A DNA stretch of 64,000 nt from Solanum dulcamara. Its lineage: Eukaryota; Streptophyta; Magnoliopsida; Solanales; Solanaceae. Shown piece by piece: positions 59,386-64,000 of this stretch. Where the stretch lies: NCBI RefSeq assembly GCF_947179165.1, contig NC_077240.1, positions 28,128,001 to 28,192,000 on the forward strand, read 5' to 3'. Below the pieces are notes generated by a model. That model did no database searches. It worked only from the letters and a program-made list of their open reading frames with translations, and was not told the origin of the DNA. A program made the position numbers and the translations under genes. Positions within the stretch are counted from its first letter, which is position 1; each line of letters starts with the position of its first letter.

Positions 59386-60105
59386 ACACCAGAACACAGC
59401 AACGCATAAAACTCCTTAAGTCCAAGTCCCGGAGTATACCCTCGGGATTCGTTCAAAATATTGAGCACACAAACCTTATATGCTACCATACTAAATTTGA
59501 TATTTCGAACTCAATGTAGCAGTCGAAATTTGAATTTGAGGTCTCCTTGACCCACAATCCAAAAAGTCGCAATTAAACTAATTCTATGCCTCAAAAGACC
59601 AAAATGCCTTCGGAGCTTCTGAAAAATACATAGGATCTTTCCCTAGGCCTAGAATCATCTCTCGAATCCAACGAAGTCATCGGAATTTTATTCCAAACAA
59701 CCGATCATCGAATGTTGACCAAAGTCAACTCTATGACCAAAAACTCAAAGATTTCCAACTCTACACCTCAATTCCACGATATAACCCTGAATCTGATTCC
59801 GTCAACTTGCTTTGACCAAATTCAACATTATGGAGCTAATGAAATTGACGAAATTTCATTCCGAGACCTGAAACTCCAAATGACCTCAAATACCACTTTT
59901 AAGTAACTTTAAGCCTCCAAAACTTAAAGCTTATCAAAAATCTCAACTTTTCAAGGGATCTCACGAAACCGACTTCGGATACTGATCAATTATGAGTCGA
60001 GACAGCTATCATGAGGAGTAAAATGATCATTTTACAAAATTATCAAAATTTTCCTTTAGGATCATTACAAGTGCACACCTCTATGTATGACACATAAAAT
60101 GTTGT

Positions 60106-60345
60106 TATGAAACTTGACATGATAAAAACGTATGATAGAGTGGATTGAGAGTATATGAGAATAAATTAAGAAAAATAAAATTCGTTGAAATATGGATAGA
60201 CAAAGTATGAAGAATCATTACCAATATGTGGTATTCTATCAATTTTAATGGTTAAGAGCTCCTTCAAATCTACTGGAAAGCATCAAACAGGGTGATCCTT
60301 TATTTATTATTGGTGTTAAATTTTTGTCAAGAGTGATGATTTATA
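60106..60345 (+). pseudogene. LINE (L1-type) reverse transcriptase fragment
   Basis: Plus-strand codons read KLDMIKTYDRVD, then a W-to-stop change, EYM, later WIDKVW, NMWYSINFNG and a remnant matching the RQGDPL motif near 60285-60302. This is the RT palm region of plant LINEs, with stops and frameshifts. Confidence 0.75.
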
Positions 60346-61174
60346 GGTACAAAATGAATTGAATTGACTTCATTGATGAAGAATAAAAATTGTTGCGTAA
60401 GCTATTTGTAACTTGCTTGGTTGCAAGTTTATTTTATTACAGCTTATGTAATTGTATAAACTTATCTAATTGCAAACTTATCCAATTACAAACTTATCCA
60501 ATTGACTATGAATTTAAATGAACATTTGTTTTCCTTCTTTTTTTGTTGCTATTTCTCTTTCTCCCCCCTCTTCCCCCTCCCTTCTTTTCGCCCCATTTTT
60601 GTTGCTATTTCTTACATTTTAGATGGCTTCAATATGAGGTGCATAACTTCTCTAATTTTTAGTAATTGAACATAATTACTTTAGTTCCACAAGCTTATTT
60701 TGGATATAACTCCTCTATTTCATACTAAATATTAGTGTAAAGTAATTTATGATATTTTTTAATAACGTATAGTTCCAAATATTAATTGAAACAGTTTTGT
60801 TCTTTTAATAAATTAGAGAAGGCCAATTCAATTGTCGAAACACCAAAATTTCAATGAAGAGGTACCAATAATGTCTAAGAAATAAATTACTTATTAATAT
60901 TGTTATCCTAAAATTCTCTTGATATTTATTAAATTGAAAACTTTATTTAATATTTATCTTGAACTTTCAAATTTGACATTATAACAAAGTAAATTATACC
61001 AAATAATTTCTTTTTAGTCCTCTCACCCACCCAATCTCCCTCTACCTAGAAATTAAAATGGTTCAATTGCACTTTTATTATTTCTCTTAAAGAATCATTA
61101 GAGTACATTAAGCATTCCACAATATTACTAGATAAGGTGAGTCATTGATTCGGAAGGATCCAACATTAATATAG
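60346..61174. other. AT-rich intergenic DNA, no gene seen
   Basis: Repeated CTTATCYAATT(G/A)CAAA words near 60465-60505 and a C/T-rich stretch near 60556-60596. Nothing coding. Confidence 0.4.
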
Positions 61175-61871
61175 GGATAATGCAAAGTATTCTCTGGTGT
61201 GACACCTTCAATCAGCTAAGTCGATTGCGTTTGAACAATATGTGCATGCCACATGTGTAATTATTATTATTATTATTATTATTATTATTTTTAAATCTTT
61301 TTTTATCTTGTATTTAAATTAAGTTAATACTCATAGATTTTTTTTAAAAAAAATTGTCTTGTATTTAAACTTTTTTCTTCTTATTTTTACCTTCATTCAT
61401 TATTTTTTCTCTTTTTTTCTATTAATTTTATTTATTCTTTTTATTTTCTTTGTCTTTCCTTTTTATTTGATTTCAAATGCTTTGTATTTAAAATAATTTA
61501 ATTTCGGACGGATATCAAAATAAGTGAAGAAAATCAAATAAACATAATTAAAACAATAAAATTAAAGGACACTTTTTTTTTAATTTAAAAAATACTTAAA
61601 AAATTAATTAAAATTGAAAAGATAAGAAACTAATGAAAGAGAAAAAAAATAAAAAATTTAAAATGAGGAAGAAATTAAAATAAATGTGTAAAATTTTTGC
61701 ATTCATCATTTGCCTTTAAGAAAGTATGCACACTCTCTCTATGCCACATCAACATTTATGATATATTTATTCCGTTTTAAAATAGTTTAGGCGAGGTAAG
61801 AAAATCCTAGTTAAGTTATAGTGTGTCACTGAAATTTTGATCATAACTTAGAAGGTACATAGCATTATCCC
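61175..61871. mobile_element. Non-autonomous inverted-repeat transposon, copy 2
   Basis: Inverted ends GGGATAATGC and GCATTATCCC; the interior matches the 9693-10664 element in order (ATCTTGTATTTAAA, TTATTTGATTTC, ATTAAAGGACAC). Includes an (ATT)9-like run at about 61260-61290. Confidence 0.72.
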
Positions 61872-62653
61872 ATTAAAATATTAACATTGAATTTTAACAA
61901 TATAAAAAGTCACATCCAAGTTACACATGGGTGCATAAATAACAAAATCTTCTAAAAACTAAAATTTTGTAGTTTTTTCCTTCCAATTTATTAGTTCTAT
62001 ATAAATATTATGTGCTAACTAATCTCCTTAATAAGAGATTTTAAATTCAAGCTCTTGATGATTAAAAAAAAAAGCGTGTTGGAAGCATTGTATCCACAAC
62101 TGAACCTTATAATATATGAATTCAAATTGAATTCAAATTTATATCAAATCTCTGATAAAAATTAAATATGAAAGTGTGCTAAGTGAAAGTCAAAGGATCA
62201 TAATACAATATGAGTTAGTCAATTCCAAGCAATTGCCACAAATTACGAGTGTTATCTCCTTCATGTCACTCTTTTTTAGTCCAAATTATGACCTCTTTAG
62301 TCTTTAATCAAGATTAAAAGATGTCCCAATTTAGCAACCAAAAGAGTATAGTTATTTATTAAATTATATATCAAAACAGAAGTAACTATATTTTTCTTCA
62401 AGTGTTTTAGAGAAAACAAATAAAATCAAACCAACCACTTTACCAAATAAATACTAAATTATCAGTCCTAATCCAAAATTCTCCCCCAACCACTAGTCGT
62501 TTGCAAAAATCTTTGTAATATAACTGTAAAATCTAGTGAATATATTCCAATGGGCAGTTGTGTCCTTTTCACCCCTAAAGAAGAGAAAATTATTAATATG
62601 ATCCCCAAAGTTTTATGGACAGAAATTTTCCAATCCAAATTTTCCTATTGCCC

Positions 62654-62656
<3 letters not shown>
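61872..62656. other. Upstream region of the MAP kinase gene
   Basis: Presumed promoter; AT-rich, no clear TATA assignment. No other gene. Confidence 0.4.

Positions 62657-62686
<30 letters not shown>
62657..62686. repeat. (CT)n tract in the probable 5' leader or promoter
   Basis: 30 bp of CT dinucleotides, a type common near plant transcription starts, about 570 bp upstream of the MAP kinase ATG. Confidence 0.85.
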
Positions 62687-62692
<6 letters not shown>

Positions 62693-63253
62693 TTGAACAA
62701 ACAGTAGTAGAGATATTCCATCTCCTTTCCCTTTTCTCTCTTCGTGGGTGTTTCCAAGATCTGATTTTTACTCAATTTCTCTCTCTAAAAATTGTATCTT
62801 TAGCATAGTTATTAACAGTTTCCAATCTTGGCATTGTTGTATGTGCATTTCTAGATCATTGACAACTGTTGTTTGTTTGTTGAACTTTTTTTTATTTAGT
62901 GGAGTACTTTCATTTACAGCTATATCCCAAATTTGTTGTCATATAGTGCCACCCACAATTTCCTTTTTTTTTTTTTAAAACTCATATTGGATCTTGAAAA
63001 TCTGAACAAGGTTTTCTCATATTTGTGCTGACTGTTCCTGAGATTTGGAGTTGTTTTTGGGGTTTTGACTGCAAGATTGTTGGTGGGTGTTGTTTGAATC
63101 TGATCATTTCTGTGGATACTATTGGGTTTCTAGGTATACTTTTTGATCCATAGGTGGAAGTCAACTTGGTTGAGTTACTTTTTGGATAAGATTCTTGCCT
63201 TTTTTGCTTATTGCTAGCTGTGGTTTGTGGTTTTGATGCTTGCCACCTGAAGT

Positions 63254-64000
63254 ATGCAGCCTGATCAGCGAAAAAAAGTAAGGGTCTTTTCGAATTTGTA
63301 AGCTTAGATACTAGTTGAAGCTATAAGTAGTATGGTAGAATCAGTTTACAGTACTAACCTAGTTGTTACAATCACTTAGATTTATTGTTCATTTACTGAG
63401 TAGTAATGGTTTTGATTGTGTGTTATTATTATGCCTTAGAAAATCGACATAATGACGTGATCTTTTGATTGACAACCAATTTAAATTTGGGCATCAGTTA
63501 TCTGGTTTAGGACATTTGGTTGGAGGATTGAAATGTTGTGAGTTGTATGATTTTAGGAACCTAGGTAAGCGGTGACTGGATCTTCTTTTCATGCTTTGAT
63601 ATGTGGTGAGGTTTAAAGCTAATTGACATATTAAACCCATTTATCGAGCAACAGCTTTGGAGTGAATCAAATAGTTTAACTTATACGGTTTTGATCAAAA
63701 GGGTTTGATTGAATTGCCCATAGCTTATGCAGGTTGGAATAGCATAGCTGCACACTTCATACATTCCTATTAAGAGATAATGTGTGTAGCAATTGAAGTA
63801 TATTAATAAGATCCATTTTTGGCAGGTCTTATAACCCATCTTATGAATTATAATATGAATATGCAGGGGTCTGGAGATGTAGATTTCTTTACTGAATATG
63901 GTGAAGGGAGCCGATACAAGATAGAGGAAGTGATTGGCAAAGGTAGCTATGGTGTAGTATGCTCTGCATATGATACCCATCTAGGGGAAAAAGTTGCAAT
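63254..64000 (+). CDS. MAP kinase (group D type), N-terminal exons, runs off the window
   Basis: Exon 1 is 63254-63277 (MQPDQRKK), ending at a GTAAGG donor; exon 2 starts at 63867 after ATGCAG and continues past 64000. The visible protein is MQPDQRKK followed by GSGDVDFFTEYGEGSRY and EEVIGKGSYGVVCSAYDTH. GKGSYG is the glycine-rich ATP loop and the VAI near the end precedes the catalytic lysine. The FFTEYGE lead-in is typical of plant group-D MAPKs (MPK9/16/20-like), which usually have a TDY activation loop and a long C-terminal tail; neither is visible here. It would act in cytosolic or nuclear phosphorylation signalling. A long leader with a CT tract, possibly with its own intron, precedes it. 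Window-edge truncation only; no damage seen. Confidence 0.93.

Larger units (their letters stand above)
57555..60069 (+). mobile_element. Solo long LTR (TGTCACGA group), 2.5 kb
   Basis: It begins TGTCACGATC and ends TCATTACA, like the 20087-22757 copy, and shares its block order. Flanks GATGC and AGTGC match at only 3 of 5 bases, so the target duplication is decayed or the edge is off slightly. No coding region. Confidence 0.82.
57009..60083. mobile_element. hAT-like MITE split by a long LTR
   Basis: It starts AGGGGTGCAAAAATCAAAT, has GGTTAATA/GGGTTATT tracts, and its AACCGAACCAATCGATGC end continues only after the LTR with GTGCACACCT (about 60071-60081), the approximate inverse of the left end. 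The unit without the LTR is about 0.56 kb. Confidence 0.55.

Noticed and set aside
62748..62978. 76-aa ORF upstream of the MAP kinase
   Set aside because: Lies in the presumed leader, no domain; at best an upstream ORF of unknown relevance.

Overview
This is plant nuclear DNA, almost certainly from the nightshade family (Solanaceae, probably Solanum). The pointers are a 5'-truncated TS-type SINE with its TTG-repeat tail and a perfect 15-bp target duplication, several other tRNA-derived SINE relics of nightshade type, intron-containing plant genes, and very AT-rich DNA between them. The layout is gene-poor: four host genes in 64 kb, set in layers of retrotransposons, solo LTRs and small inverted-repeat transposons.

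Host genes, left to right. (1) The 5' end of a ribonucleotide reductase small-subunit gene (RNR2A type) on the minus strand: exon 1 at 3179-3329 and exon 2 at 137-297, with the rest outside the window. (2) A seven-exon dienelactone-hydrolase-family gene on the plus strand (DLH-A, 17684-19877, 238 aa). (3) A second seven-exon copy on the same strand with the same intron phases (DLH-B, 29279-32021, 239 aa). (4) The first two coding exons of a group-D-type MAP kinase on the plus strand (63254 to the window end). As I recall, Arabidopsis also has RNR2A beside a pair of DLH genes, so the left half looks like an old conserved gene block opened up by transposons. The only other recognisable protein-coding relic from outside the mobile elements is a piece of mitochondrial rps14 at about 46.84-47.05 kb.

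Repeat layout. 4.4-8.3 kb: a truncated long LTR interrupted by a 2.44-kb solo LTR. 9.7-11.8 kb: two inverted-repeat elements, one filled with a G/C-rich minisatellite. 11.9-17.6 kb: a Copia element bounded by one target duplication, in which pol is on the minus strand and gag on the plus strand. 20.1-22.8 kb: a solo LTR carrying the TS SINE. 24.2-27.7 kb: a Copia remnant whose 5' LTR contains about 1.15 kb of 18S rDNA. 32.5-38.6 kb: a long LTR interrupted by a decayed Copia element. 38.7-45.8 kb: LTR pieces, a 116-bp-arm palindrome and a short-unit satellite. 48.7-50.7 kb: a solo LTR with a 5-bp target duplication. 51.7-55.9 kb: a nest of small transposons followed by a long foldback element. 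57.0-60.1 kb: another long LTR inside a small transposon, followed by a LINE fragment. 61.2-61.9 kb: a second copy of the 9.7-kb element.

The four host genes do not form a pathway: one makes dNTPs, two are alpha/beta hydrolases and one is a signalling kinase. The most unusual content is structural: the gag/pol inversion, the rDNA captured in an LTR, an ATT microsatellite that runs directly and in frame into the DLH-B start codon, and a long-LTR group in which comparable copies carry different minisatellites in the same slot. All gene models are read by eye from coding similarity and splice-site logic; no alignment or expression data were available.
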